Assembly (NCBI GenBank): GCA_026874595.1
Contig: CM049322.1
Span: 49,267,340 to 49,331,339, forward strand
DNA length: 64,000 bases
Direction of reading: 5' to 3'
Origin: Sipunculus nudus
Lineage: Eukaryota > Annelida > Sipuncula > Golfingiida > Sipunculidae
The notes below the pieces were generated by a model. It did no database searches, was not told where the DNA came from, and saw only the letters and a list, made by a program, of their open reading frames with translations. The translations under genes were made by a program, and so were the position numbers. Positions 1-11,621 of this stretch are shown in pieces (the first letter of the stretch is position 1; the number at the start of each line of letters is the position of its first letter).

Positions 1-253
1 CGTACATGATTATAGGCCATTTAGCTGCATGTGAAGTCAAATCACTGAGTATCATGTTTAACTAGACATTTCTTGGCACCGCAGGTGCCAGAGTATCCCC
101 AGACATAGTAGCCCCCCCCCCCCCCCCTTTAAGAATAGGCCCCCATTTTTAGCAGCATATACTGACACTTGGCATATTTATTGTTTCTTTCATCTATCAA
201 TCCACAATCTTGTTGAAGATGTTGGTCCTGTGACCTTGATCTTTTTAAAGATG

Positions 254-2340
254 TGTCCTGTGACCTTGACCTTTGAACTCATGACCCCAAAATCAATTCG
301 GGTCTTGCTTTTCCAATGGGACATATACAAGTCAAGTTTGAAATCTATACATCAATAAAGCAGGAATTATCATCCAGAAAGTAATTTTTGGACAGATGGC
401 TCCTGTGACCTTAACCTTTGACCTTGTGACCTCAAAATTGATAGGGTTCTTCCTCTCTTGGCAGGTTAACTATATTTGCAAGATGAAAAATCAGAGACGA
501 AATGTTTTGCTGAAAATACATCCGCATCTTTTTAAAGATGTGTCCTGTGACCTTGACCTTTGACCTCATGACCCCAAAATCAATTCGGGTCTTGCTTTTA
601 CCAATGGGACATATACAAGTCAAGTTTGAAATCCATACATCAATAAAAGGAGGAATTATCATCCAGAAACTAATTTTTGGACAGATGGCTCCTGTGACCT
701 TCACCTTTGACCCTGGACCTCAAAATTGATAGGGGTCTTCCACTCTTGGCAGATGAATTATATGTGCAAGATGAAAGGTCTGAGATGAAATGTTTGGCTG
801 AAAATGCATCCACAATCTTTTTAGAGAGATTTCCTGTGACCTTGACCTTTGACCTCATGACCCCAAAATCAATCTGGGTCTTGCTTTTCCAATGGGACAT
901 ATACAAGTCAAGTTTGAAATCCAAACATCAATAAAAGGAGGAATTATCATCCAGAAACAAATTTTTGGACAGATGGCTCCTGTGACCTTCACCTTTGACC
1001 TTGGACCTCAAAATTGATAGGGGTCTTCCACTCTTGGCAGATGAATTATATGTGCAAGATGAAAGGTCTGAGATGAAATGTTTGGCTGAAAATGCATCCA
1101 CAATCTTTTTAGAGAGATTTCCTGTGACCTTGACCTTTGACCTCATGACCCCAAAATTAATTCGGGTCTTGCTTTTACCAATGGTACATATACAAGTCAA
1201 GTTTGAAATCCATACATCAATAAAAGGAGGAATTATCATCCAGAAACTAATTTTTGGACAGATGGCTCCTGTGACCTTCACCTTTGACCCTGGACCTCAA
1301 AATTGATAGGGGTCTTCCACTCTTGGCAGATGAATTATATGTGCAAGATGAAAGGTCTGAGATGAAATGTTTGGCTGAAAATGCATCCACAATCTTTTTA
1401 AAGATGTGTCCTGTGACCTTGACCTTTGACCACATGACCCCAAAATCAATTAGGGTCTTGCTTTTCCAATGGGCCATATACAAGTCAAGTTTGAAATCCA
1501 TACATCAATAAAAACAGGAATTATCATCCAGAAACTAATTTTTGGACAGATGGCTCCTGTGACCTTAACCTTTGACCTTGTGACCTCAAAATTGATAGGG
1601 GTCTTCCTCTCTTGGCAGGTGAACTTTATGTGCAAAATGAAAGATCTGAGATGAAATGTTTGGCTGTAAATGCATCCACATCTTTCTAAAGATGTGTCCT
1701 GTGACCTTGGACCTCATGACCCCAAAATCAATTCGGGTCTTGCTTTTCCAATGGGTCAAATACAAGTCAAGTTTGAAATCCATACATCAATAAAAGAAGG
1801 AATTATCATCAAGAAACTAATTTCTGGACAGATGGCTCCAGTGACCTTCACCTTTGATCTTGTGACCTCAAAATTGATAGGGGTCTTCTTCTATTGGCAG
1901 ATGAACTATTTGTGCAAGATGAAAGGTCTGAGATGAAATGTTTTGCTGAAAATGCATCCACAATCTTTTTTAAGATGTGTCCTGTGACCTTGACCTTTGA
2001 CCTCATGACCCCAAAATCAATTGGAGTCTTGGTTTTTACAATGGGGTCAAATACAAGTCAAGTTTGAAATCCATACATCAATAAAAGCAGGAATTATCAT
2101 CCAGAAACTAATTTTTGGACAGATGGCTCCTGTGACCTTCACCTTTGACCTTGTGACCCCAAAATTTATATGGATCATCCACTATTGGCAAGTGAGCTAT
2201 ATATTGAAGATGGAAGACCTGGGATGAAAGTTTGGCTTAAAAATGCATCCACAGTATCTTTTAAGATGCCAGTCCAGTGACCTTGACCTTTGACCTCATG
2301 ACCCTAGAACCTATAGGGTTCTTACTTTAGTGGTGGGCCA
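254..2340 (+). repeat. 288-bp satellite (dimer of two ~145-bp halves), about 7 copies
   Basis: The anchor TCCTGTGACC recurs at about 256, 543, 832, 1120, 1409, 1698 and 1980, so the period is about 288 bp. Each unit has two related halves of about 145 bp: one carries CCTGTGACCTTGACCTTTG, the other CCTGTGACCTTCACCTTTG. The array is therefore a higher-order dimer. The last units, past 2200, are more diverged. The anchor half holds direct repeats of TGACCT. Confidence 0.9.
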
Positions 2341-2892
2341 TACATAAGTCATGTTTGAAATCCATATGGCTATCAACACTGGAGATATCATAAGAGGTGT
2401 GTGATTTTCACCATACATGGCAATATTCAAGACCAAGGCCACTCTCATAGGAAAGGTCATGACCCCAATTTAAATAAACATCATCCCATAACCCATACCT
2501 ATGTATATGCATAAAATAAAAGAAATCTGTCCATTAGTTTTTGACTTATAATGCTCAGAGTACTGTAAGGTGGCAATTTTGGGGGTATTAAACGACACGA
2601 AAACAAGTAAAGAATAATAGGTGGCGCCACCAGTTTCTGGAACATGACAACCCTATCCATGATCTTCCATCAACATGATTTTGGGATAAATCCATGCAAG
2701 ATTTCTTGAGATATTAAAGAATTTGTGTGATTTTCCCCAAAATTGGACCTATTCAAGGTCAAGGATACTCTCCTAGTAAAGGTCATGACCTCATTTTAAA
2801 TAGGCGTCGTCCTCTTACCCATATCTATACATGTACTAAGTTTGGTAAAGTTCTGTGAAATATTTTTTGGGTTATCGCGCCAACAAGATTCA

Positions 2893-2930
2893 TATGCGGC
2901 GGCGGCGGCGGCAGCGGCGGCGGCGGGACC
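2893..2930 (+). repeat. (CGG)n tract inside the 3' end of element copy 1
   Basis: About eleven CGG/CAG triplets. The sister copy near 17190 has only a short GCGGCAGCGGTGGG, so the triplet run expanded in this copy. Confidence 0.85.
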
Positions 2931-2972
2931 GGTATGAAAACATAGTATCCCCCGACTTTGTCTGGGGATACA

Positions 2973-3328
2973 ATTAACAACTCTTTAAATAATATGGCAA
3001 TAATAAATGTATTTCAGTCAATAAATAAATCATTTAATATTATAAAATACTACATAGTTAATTGCTGCATATTCTACTATAAAGTGAAATTTTATTAAAG
3101 TGATGTTTTAAGCAAAATTTCAAATATGTAAAGTGGTTAACACCTATAAACAGACAAGACAAATACAGGAATGTTATGCTGCTTCACTATTGGAGATTTG
3201 TGAAAACAACGTAAAAATAAAGTTATCTTTTTGGTTTTGAATTTAGAGACATTGTAATTTATTTATAAGTGATAACTTTCTGAGCTGCTAATTAATATGA
3301 AGACTACAATGTAGGTTTTTTTACTTAC
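2973..3328. other. AT-rich non-coding stretch
   Basis: No open frame or repeat that I can support. If the exon at 3329-3465 is right, this is the start of its downstream intron. Confidence 0.5.
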
Positions 3329-3465
3329 TTATAAATCGTAACTTTGCTTGTTCTTCCTCGTCTTCTTTTTCTTCATCTTCTTCTTCCTCTGATGTTGTTA
3401 GAGACTCATCCGTCAATAGATCTGGTAGATCGTCAGGTATTTCAATATCTGTCATTGTGTTGGAA
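3329..3465 (-). CDS. Candidate coding exon, acidic, of an unidentified gene
   Basis: Read on the minus strand, the exon follows an acceptor (..AATTACAG) and ends at a consensus donor (ATAA|GTAAGT). It encodes TMTDIEIPDDLPDLLTDES followed by a Glu/Asp-rich run (SEEEEDEEKEDEEE) and then QAKLRFI. It joins in frame to the exon at 3895-3990: AG plus T completes a serine codon. An ATG lies near its start (3455), but the upstream frame is open, so I treat it as an internal exon. The acidic run suggests a disordered linker. I do not recognise the protein, and the next exon would lie beyond the left edge of the window. Confidence 0.55.
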
Positions 3466-3894
3466 CTGTAATTATGAAACAGGTGGTCAAAAGTAATGTA
3501 TTAAAATATGGGAGACTTATCTAATAAAAATCTCACCAAGGGACTTTAACCTCTGCTGGAAAATCTCATGACAGTTTTCCCATAATTTTAACATGCGGCC
3601 TGTGACATTCAGGTTTTAGTGTGTAAGAAAAATGGCAGCATCCATGAGCAGTTTCGAGATAATGTGAAAGATAAACCTCTCATGGTTCTATGCAAAACTG
3701 AAGTATTCCAAAGAGAGCATCAAGGCGGGAATCTATCCATGGAGAGTGTTTGTTGGCAAGGTAACGTGTATAGATCAACAAAATTACCAGTGGAATAAGC
3801 ATTTTTTTTAACCATTCAGTAAATCCTTAATTTACAGTAAGATGCAATCAAGTCAATGATGATTATCTCATATAAGGAACTGAGTTTTTTTTAC

Positions 3895-3990
3895 CTGTCA
3901 GAATCTTCTATAAAAAATAACATGAGGTGCTCATCATCAGGGGGATTGGAGAAACACTGCACAGTGCTGTGAGACCTGCTAGACTCTTGA
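3895..3990 (-). CDS. Candidate coding exon of the same unidentified gene
   Basis: The donor is strong (GACAG|GTAAAA); the acceptor is moderate (CTCACATGTAG). The open frame reads QESSRSHSTVQCFSNPP, then DDEHLMLFFIEDSD. The 96 nt take one base from the previous exon and leave two, which fits the exon at 3329-3465. The serine-rich then acidic composition continues into that exon. I do not recognise the protein. Confidence 0.5.
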
Positions 3991-4078
3991 CTACATGTGA
4001 GATGCTTGCATATTCAGTAGAGCTTTTATTCCATCCCACCTACAGCCTACCCAGCCATTGCCTTAAATTGACTTAAGC

Positions 4079-4327
4079 TTAGGTATCTCCTTTAATTAAC
4101 CTCAATGTCAATGGTAAACAGGAAGCAGGATACTGGTAAGAGTTAATTAATGATTCTTTCAAGTCCAGGTATGAGCACCTTGAACTGCCCTCATATTTCA
4201 TAATGTACAGGAAGTTGTGCTGAGTGTACAAAGCAAGGGCCAGCAGTAGGGAGTCATCTACCAGATGTCTCACTTTATACTGTCTTGCTGTAATTTGCTG
4301 TGCATAATCAGGGTAATATGGCAGCAA
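4079..4327 (-). CDS. Candidate coding exon (end near 4179 if spliced) of the same gene
   Basis: The frame is open for 82 codons down to a TAA at 4079. It encodes LPYYPDYAQQITARQYKVRH, then a hydrophobic stretch LVDDSLLLALALYTQHNFLY. Third codon positions are clearly G/C-biased against an AT-rich background, which supports coding. A candidate acceptor lies at TTTCTCACAAGAG. A weak donor at 4178 (TTCAAG|GTGCTC) would give the right phase to join the exon at 3895-3990; otherwise this is a terminal exon. The same frame is open upstream to 4567 apart from one TGA at 4343-4345. I do not recognise the product. Confidence 0.45.
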   Translation of the reverse strand: MLPYYPDYAQQITARQYKVRHLVDDSLLLALALYTQHNFLYIMKYEGSSRCSYLDLKESLINSYQYPASCLPLTLRLIKGDT

Positions 4328-4567
4328 CTCTTGTGAGAAACATCAAAGAATATTTCTAAGTATCTGATGAGAAATATCATATAAATTAATGCACATGGGG
4401 GCTTTGGTGGAAGTATTCATTGGAATTAATTGGAATATTCCATCCATGGTCAGTTCATTTGCTGTTCCTTCCTGAGCTGACCTTTTTTGATTCATGTGGT
4501 CTGTTTTACCCACATCCAAGGAAAAACCCTGAGTCAATGGTTCAGTGGAACCAACAAGGGCAAGCAT

Positions 4568-5307
4568 CGATCATAAGTCAATCATTCTGTATCCTCATTC
4601 TGAACCCTCTGTACATTGCTATTTATATTTTTTCCATAAAATGTTTAAGATTGACAGAGTGACAGTATATATGTTCTTGAGATTATAATTAGAAACAACA
4701 GATTTGATTAATTACTCATCTGATATATTCAGAGAGGAGGAACATTTACAGCACAATCTCAGTTACATTTTATTATTCTTGTTAAAATACATGAACTTCA
4801 GGATTAAACATTTCTGTCACTCATATCCACACAGTCACAGAACTGGATGTACCTACAATCACAGTATCAGTATGTATGTATATATATAATAAAATATTTA
4901 TATAAAAAGCAGTAAAATGTTTATGTTTAGGCCTTATGAATATGAACAGTTTAAACACACTCATGGATGAGATAACTGTAAAGTGTCTAGGGTCAAATCA
5001 TCCATATGTAACATGCATAACCTACCTGCATAGATTCTTTAATCATGTAACATGACTGTATAATCAGTAAAACACTGACACAGGTCTAATACAAATAAAA
5101 TAATTCAATTTGTGGTTTTCTTTCTCATTTTAAATGTCCAAGTATATTCATGGTGAAAACAGTCAAGTGAAACCAGTTATAGAATATACTTAAGTGTGCA
5201 AGTCCAAAATTTTAATTCAAATGTAATAGACTGGTGCCTTGCTAAGTTATGGTTTGAAATTCAGCTTTGCCTTCCAAAATCACCTTTGCTGAGGCCCAAA
5301 CAGTCTT
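4568..5307. other. AT-rich non-coding stretch
   Basis: No coding signal, RNA gene or repeat that I can support; probably intronic. Confidence 0.4.
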
Positions 5308-5617
5308 GTTTATGAATTTTCTTTAAATATTCTCTCTAAATGACAGGCAGGGAATGCACTAACAACTCTTCAAAAAGTGAAATGTTTGATGACCCTTGTA
5401 TACATTCACTGTGGTTAGCTTCATATTTTCAGGTGTTTCTCAAGGGTTCCATGTTCCGTGTTGTTTATGAATTTTCTTTAAATAATCTCTCTAAATGACA
5501 GGCAGGGAATACACTAACAACTCTTCAAAAAGTGAAATGTTTGTTGACCCTTGTATACATTCACTGTGGTTAGCTTCGTATTTTCAGGTGTTTCTCAAGG
5601 GTTCCGTGTCCGTGCCT
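5308..5617 (+). repeat. Direct tandem duplication, period 155 bp
   Basis: The segment beginning GTTTATGAATTTTC repeats at 5308 and 5463 with only a few substitutions. Each copy contains GTGGTTAGCTTC.TATTTTCAG, a motif distantly like the terminal motif TGGCTTCATA.. seen near 13475 and in the TIR element at 58.7-59.4 kb. Confidence 0.85.
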
Positions 5618-7141
5618 TCACAATTTAAAAGACCTATACACAGACCATTATCATTATTAAATAACTGATTATATCGAATATTATTTGCACAAAATCTGAT
5701 AAACAAATAATTGTTCCTTCATGGCAGACAAAATCTTATTAACAAATAAACGTTTGTTAATGGCAGAAAAAATCTGGTGTCATTAAAAGTATCAATCTTT
5801 GAACATATATGACCTGTTTTTATTCATAATGTCAACCTTTAACTTTTCATATTTGTCCGCAATGATGGAACGTCTTATTTACAATGGTTTTATATTTTGC
5901 AATAATTCACCCTTTGTGAATATCATGAATTTGAAACCTTTGCTTACAAAAAAAGGCTGTATGCCTCAAAATTAGCATTTTAAGCTGAATTTTTCAGTTC
6001 TGAAATTCTACTTCTACAACAAAATGGAATCTTTAAACTGTCATGAAAGGTTTCCCTAAATAAAGTGTATTGTATATGACTAAATGTTGCTCACCTGTTT
6101 TGTTACATGAATATTCTTTGTACCTAAACTGATTGAAATATAAATAGATAAGCACAATGAACTCATATATTTCAAATTACTTTGCAGATAACCCTTGACC
6201 CCTTCAGGGCAAAGGTCAAGGATGATGTCACCAGGGAAGTGTTTATATATATATATATCATAAAGGCTTTTATATTTAATTATGGGATAGCAAGAGTGGC
6301 ATTAATCACTCATTATCAGTACACTTTTGTGTTCTTCCAAGCTGTTGTGTTACACAATGACACATTACCATTGAAGCTAATTGATATACCTAATTATGTT
6401 CAGGTGAACATTAACATGTTTTTGTTCATGTACCTGTACATTATCATGAAGCAGTGGTACTGTTAATCATTAACTATTGCACTATTATTCATACTCAGTG
6501 TATCTGTATAAATATATAGGAGTTTGCATACATGTGCATGTCCAAATAATCATTCACAAAGAGTATCAATACATTTTCATCCTCAAAATATTTTTTTTTA
6601 TATTCTTTTAATATTTTTTACTATTTACCCCTAATCAATGATGACTTAAGCTTCTTAATGTTGTTCATTGTTCAAGTGAAGATTAATTATTAACACATTT
6701 TTTTTTCTATTGGTAACAAAAGGATACACCAATGGTGATGGTATAGTTTATTAAATGATGATGCAGGCAGCCATGTGATAAGAATGAGGCATTAATATAT
6801 AAATTTATATATTAATATGTTATTGTTAAGCCTTCTGGATTAAATGTTTTTAATACACAGGGAAATGAATAATGCAGAATTCATAACATAAAGACCAAAC
6901 CTGTAAAGATTTCAGCCATTTATGTATGTATTTTGTCTGCTCATACTGCAGTTGTGTTATTTATTTTCTCTATGTATGTGTGTGTATGTCTCAAAACTTT
7001 ATCATGTGAACAGTATGATTAATGACAGGTTTTAATGTCTGAAAATTAAATAACATTTTAACATGGGGGGGGGGGGATTTTGACAGCTTTTAGTTATCTG
7101 ACAGATGTCAATAAGAATGCAGTCTGCTTCAATGATATAAT
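5618..7141. other. Non-coding, AT-rich; one G12 tract near 7065
   Basis: Short T-rich runs and a poly-G tract, with no gene signal. A 94-codon open frame at 6182-6466 is AT-rich with no family resemblance and is not called. Confidence 0.4.
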
Positions 7142-7309
7142 GTCACATTCGGGGCTGGGGTCAAATACGTATTTGTATTTAAATACAGTCAAAGTATGTA
7201 TTTGTATTTTTATTTGTATTTGTGTTGTGCGAATTGATAATACATGTATTTGATTTTGTATTTGTATTTGATCTCAATATTTGATGTATTTGATCAAATA
7301 CTGTACAAA

Positions 7310-7497
7310 TACAGTGAAACCTCGTTGTTTCGAATTCACTTAAGTCGAATACCCCGCTTATGTCGAAGTTACAGACTTGATATTCTGGACAACACTAGTT
7401 AAATTATTACCAAATTAAACCCGTTTGTGTGGAACCTCGGATGTGGCAAAGTTTTCCAACGATCCCTTCAACTTCCACACAACAAGGTTTCACTGTA
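7310..7497 (+). mobile_element. Nested pogo/Tigger-like MITE (TA target)
   Basis: The element is bounded by TACAGTGAAACCTCGTTGT and, inverted at the right end, ACAACAAGGTTTCACTGTA. It is flanked by TA on both sides, as expected for Tc1/mariner/pogo insertion. It sits inside the hAT-like MITE at 7151-7869. Confidence 0.75.
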
Positions 7498-7513
7498 CAT
7501 ATGTAAAAATACA

Positions 7514-7618
7514 CAATCATATCTGCAATAATTTAAAAATTTTAAATTTAACTTCTAATTCTACCCAATCATATCTGCCATAATTTTAAAAATTCTAAAT
7601 TTAACTTCTAATTCTACC
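7514..7618 (+). repeat. Tandem duplication, period 52 bp
   Basis: Two copies starting CAATCATATCTGC at 7514 and 7566, differing by a few bases, just right of the nested pogo-like element. Confidence 0.85.
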
Positions 7619-8039
7619 TAACTTCTGACCAACCAAAATACAGCATCAAGTCAAGTGTTCCACTTCTCCCTTAGACATTATGAATATTTATGGTGATGAA
7701 AATTAATAAATATTCTGTATAACCTACATTTGTATATTTGTAATTGTATTTGATGTTCTGTATAAATTTGTATTTGTATTTATCTTCAGTAACTCGTATT
7801 TGTATTTGGAAGAGGCCAGCTATCATATTTATATTTGTATTTGGCACACTGTATTTGACCTCAACCCTGGTCACATTCTATGTAACTTGATGCCTGAACT
7901 TAATAACACCATCACATGGTGATAACGGTCCAATCATTCATCAAGTGTTATCTGTATGATGATGATGAACTTCCCAGCTGTTAGGCCTCCATGCCTCGAT
8001 CATTATTTAATGTGAATCACAGGTTATTTTAAAACACAC

Positions 8040-8133
8040 AGGTTCAGGTGGAAGAAAGATACAATGATCACTAAGAGTATTCATTATTGGCAGTAATACC
8101 TCTATTGGTGACCAGCACCATCTGGTGTCAAGG
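8040..8133 (-). CDS. Candidate coding exon of the unidentified minus-strand gene
   Basis: The acceptor is excellent on the minus strand (TTCTAGTGCTCTTTTGTTTCACAG). The only open frame encodes LDTRWCWSPIEVLLPIMNTL followed by SDHCIFLPPEP. The donor is CCT|GTGTGT. One base is borrowed from the previous exon and the end is in phase 0. The DTRW string recalls the xTRW motif of hAT/DUF4371 proteins, but one motif is not proof, and neighbouring exons look partly transmembrane. It joins in phase to 8835-8883 upstream and could join the exon ending at 4327. Confidence 0.45.
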
Positions 8134-8288
8134 CTGTGAAACAAAAGAGCACTAGAAGAGATGAACTTACTAAAGTTGTTGAATATTCCCTTGTAAATTA
8201 ATGTATACATGTAATCAGAAACAAAGGCAGATGGTAAGAATGGAGTAAGTCCTGAGCAAAATGGTTATAAATAAGAATATTTACTAAT

Positions 8289-8355
8289 GGTGTGCCAATT
8301 AATCAATTAAATCAATGATTGGTCGTTTTCTTTCATAATAAATTGGTTGATATTA
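8289..8355 (-). repeat. Dispersed repeat fragment shared with 34.6 kb
   Basis: The segment reads as the reverse complement of about 34600-34670: both contain ATGAAAGAAAACGACCAATC followed by a CACACCA end. Probably two remnants of one MITE family in opposite orientation. Confidence 0.6.
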
Positions 8356-8834
8356 TTGCACAATGTGATAGATCCTGAAAAAAAATATTCTATTTCTGTC
8401 TGAGCCAAAAAATGTAGGGCAAAATATAATGAACAGCATTAAACATAAAGGGTAAAACGTGAGGTATGGTTCTATACAGCAGATTTCACAGTAATTAAGA
8501 AAGTTCATTAGATAACTAATTAGAAATCTATTATCATGCATTTTTTATCCTTTCATCAACAAATACGATTTGACAAATAATTTCTACCACTAACAGGGGT
8601 TTCAATAGGAATAAAATTTTAAGAGTAAGGGACGCTCAGGCATAAATTTTGGCAAGTCCAATCTGAGTTTATAGCGTCCCAAGGGAAAATGGTATGTGTA
8701 AAATTTTGAAGGGTTTTGTTGAGATTGTATATTTTTTTTTGTATTTTATATTATTAATATTATCATATCATAATATGATATTGTGTCATTCTATGAATAT
8801 ATGCTTGTAGCTAAATATAAACCTCAGTTATCAC

Positions 8835-8883
8835 TGTTTGCACCATTGACGGGTTTTTTGAGGCAGCTGGTAATGACCATTGA
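8835..8883 (-). CDS. Small candidate exon of the unidentified minus-strand gene
   Basis: A 49-nt segment lies between a plausible acceptor (TTAGGATGTTGTAGCAG) and a donor (AAACA|GTGATA). It encodes NGHYQLPQKTRQWCK. It takes one base from the exon at 10082-10166 and gives two to the exon at 8040-8133, so both junctions keep the frame. The small size means this could be chance. Confidence 0.35.
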
Positions 8884-10081
8884 CTGCTACAACATCCTAA
8901 AGCCAGAAATTTGCTTGTCCCATCGAACGCTTGGACCCTTAGAACCAAGCATTCATAAGAGATTAGGAGCATCAGAGATGCTTAACCCCGCGTTCATGAA
9001 AGACTTGCACCAAGTATTATTACGGTGACTACACAATGGCTTCAGCAGACCTCACATGCTGCATTTTCATTATCATTATCAGCAACTGACAGCCAGGCTA
9101 GGTTACACACTCATTTAAAATAGGATACTACTATCACATGATGAATTTAAAGATACATAATTAATCATTTGTAAACATTAATGTTTTATCTCGCACTGTT
9201 GGTTCATTTTGGCTCAGTACAATAGTTTCTCAATAGAACTCTCCTGGCATATGGACTTACAGGTTGACGTGCTCTTTATGTTATTATGGTTCTGTGACAG
9301 TGTGAGTAAACTCGGTCCATGTGTGACTGTTCACCATACCAAAACTGCGAGGATGAAGGGCCGATCTTAAGCATGCCCATCATCCTCTACACAGGATAAG
9401 TAATATGTAAGACAAAACATAGAAGAAACACCATAAATTTGTAAACCTGAAAAATTGTGTGCTCTACGTTGATGTTTTGCACCACAGGTCACGCCTCATA
9501 CGAGTATATTTCTACTTGTGGACTAGCCGCCTGCAGCGATTAAACATCTTGCACCGTTAACAGAAGACTGTTTCATTGCCTCCCCATATATAGAGATAAG
9601 TGGTGTTTGACCACGATATGATGATATTTTCTGGAAAGGTAGTTTTATTTTCAGTTTAAATGATGGGGTAACATTAATACTTCTTCACCATGGCAAAAGT
9701 ATCTTATTTTCAATACAACTGCAACAAATTGGCAACTATAAGTGCATTTTATTATTATATTTATTATGTATTTTGGTCTAAGAACACATGGGTCGTACAG
9801 CTAATAACCGCCATGACAGAAGCAGCAAGGATAAAATTAATATATCTGAATAATGTAATTGTGTTTATACTGCCAAAGTGTTCATATTGTTTTCTCCCTG
9901 TCACATACAACACTGAAGACAAATATAAAAGTATTTCATAATCATAATTAATAACACCTTAAAATCAGAGCCCATGCAGCAAAATCTTTGAAGGAAAAGA
10001 CTACAGGAAAGGGTAAAGAATAGTATAGGTCTCCACAGAATGGTCTTACAAGAGAAGTATTTACCGTACAATACAACTTAC
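8884..10081. other. Non-coding, with ambiguous exon-like pieces near 9.26-9.36 and 9.5 kb
   Basis: At 9262-9354 splice-like signals exist on both strands, and every minus-strand frame is stopped. I cannot choose, so nothing is called. Otherwise the stretch looks intronic. Confidence 0.35.
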
Positions 10082-10166
10082 TGCAGCTACAATGTGGTGA
10101 AGATATGAGTATCATCACATTATTAATGTAGTGTGCAAGGGCAAAGAATTGGCACATTGCCAAAAA
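10082..10166 (-). CDS. Candidate coding exon, hydrophobic
   Basis: The acceptor is strong (GTGTTTCTGTGCTATCAG) and the donor is consensus (CTGCA|GTAAGT). Of three frames only one is open: FLAMCQFFALAHYINNVMIL followed by ISSPHCSC. It starts in phase 0 and leaves one base, matching 8835-8883. The hydrophobic stretch could be a membrane helix or a buried core. Together with 17451-17483 and 17898-17935 it would give two hydrophobic segments around a short acidic loop. No family is recognised with confidence. Confidence 0.5.
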
Positions 10167-11621
10167 CTGATAGCACAGAAACACAATATCTATGGTAGGT
10201 TGTTTGGAGTGTAAATAAACAAAAAAAGGCACATACTGGTGTTAACTTGACGCCTGTCAATACTGTGCACCATTCCTGTCAAGCTGCATTTGAGCATATA
10301 ATAATTGAGATTTTTTTTCTTTTACAAGTGTTTTACGGAGTGAGAGGAAAATTTGTATTTAAATATATGGAGAGCTTTATATTATCAGAAAACAACCACT
10401 GGCTTAAAGAACTACAATAAGAGTGCAAAAAACTTTAAACCCTTACAACTATCACCATCCATTTGTTTATGTTTCTGTTCACAGGCTGCTGATTCAAGTC
10501 ATTTAACACAATGAAGAATTCTCTAGTCCTGATATAATTTACATCCAAGAATATTCAATGAAATTTAACAACAACAAATGCCCAAAATATGTACTTATAC
10601 TTTGCCTTTTTTTCCACTTTAATGACTTAAATGTGTCTCTTTGTCTCTATCTGGTTTCACTCCTGTCCTTATTTCTATCTCTTTTTTCTTTCCTGGCTCT
10701 GTGACTATGACTCTCCTCTCTATATTTCTGACATCAACTGTCTGGTTTAGTAACCAGTGCCCTATTTATACATTACTTGACAGATAATTAAAATTAAGAG
10801 TTCCCCTACACGATAAATACAAGACATAGTATATAGCAAATTCAACACTCTTCTTGCTATACTGTGAAAACCTAGGTCAGTTAATTAATTAGTTTAGCTC
10901 TGCCTGTCACCTTAAGAGTGATACCAGCCATTTGTATTATATTTAACACACTTATTAATGAACTATATTTGAACATTTATCAAAGGGGGTGAGAGTTAAA
11001 AAATTATAAACTGAAATCGGAATTTTAATCAGAAAAGTTATCCCACATAGAAGTCTGCAAAACATCTGCTTCATTTGATAGCACTGATCACTGTATTATG
11101 TTTAAATACAGTTGGTAAATCTACTGTTGCATGTAATATGTGAATTTGATTGTTAACTATTCCACACAAAATATAAGTAAGGTCAGGAATTATTTGAATT
11201 ATCCTAATTTTTTAAATTGGTGATACAATGAACAAGTCACCCATGGACAGGAAAGATCAACTCATCAGCATATCTGGTTTTAAGGAGTAACCCCTGAAAT
11301 ACATTTTGCATATGCAGCTTTTGAAAAATATGTTTTGTTAGTTCCAAAACAAAGCTATCTGACTTATTTGTTTATATGCAGCCTAGCCCAGAAATATGAT
11401 CCTGTTAATTTTAAATAAGGAATACTACCTTTTCATGGACTCTTTTCTTTTTATTTTATTTTTTTAAGATATTTTACCTTTGAAAAGCAAGGATAAAAGA
11501 GACCACTGATCAGGAACCAATATCAAAATAAAGTCTTACTTATACATGTTAAAATTAGCTCTTCTTCAATGTGGAAGATATGAAAAATAGTAGATATATT
11601 AATATATGCAAATATACTTGT
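10167..11621. other. AT-rich non-coding stretch
   Basis: No gene, RNA or repeat that I can support; probably intronic. Confidence 0.4.

Larger units (their letters stand above)
62..2972 (+). mobile_element. Non-autonomous Helentron/HINE ('pearl'-like) element, copy 1
   Basis: The element starts at AACTAGACATTTCTTGG and has a perfect 5' hairpin (GGCACC-gca-GGTGCC, about 79-93). GTATCCCCAGACA follows at about 92. It ends with GTATCCCC-11 nt-GGGGATAC and then AAT, a 3' terminal hairpin that is complementary to the 5' GTATCCCC. Between the ends lie a poly-C run, a 288-bp satellite (about 254-2340), a 600-bp unique tail and a (CGG)n tract at 2893-2930. The second copy at 15393-17246 fixes both ends. 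A 5' subterminal repeat matching a 3' hairpin, a central satellite and a microsatellite near the 3' end is the known architecture of HINE/pearl elements. No protein is encoded; the short open frames inside are satellite. The class assignment is inference. Confidence 0.65.
7151..7869 (+). mobile_element. hAT-like MITE with a 9-bp target duplication
   Basis: The ends are imperfect inverted repeats: GGGGCTGGGGTCAAATAC at the left, and GTATTTGACCTCAACCCTG at the right, whose complement starts CAGGGTTGAGGTC. Direct repeats of GTCACATTC flank both sides (7142-7150 and 7870-7878). The interior is rich in GTATTTGTATTT and encodes nothing. The CAGGG end and an 8-9 bp duplication fit hAT-type elements. 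A second transposon is nested at 7310-7497. Confidence 0.65.

Noticed and set aside
432-2227. Many overlapping open frames of 60-117 codons on both strands
   Set aside because: They repeat with the 288-bp satellite and change frame between units; they come from the repeat, not from genes.
4343-4345. TGA between two open segments (4346-4567 and 4079-4342) as a selenocysteine codon
   Set aside because: No SECIS-like element or selenoprotein family can be recognised; an intron or splice acceptor near 4328 explains it more simply.
9262-9354. Possible exon with good acceptor and GTAAGT donor
   Set aside because: All three minus frames contain stops before the donor, and the plus strand has equally good signals; no consistent choice.
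9948-10232. 94-codon minus open frame as one gene
   Set aside because: Strong splice sites lie inside it; only 10082-10166 is kept as an exon candidate.
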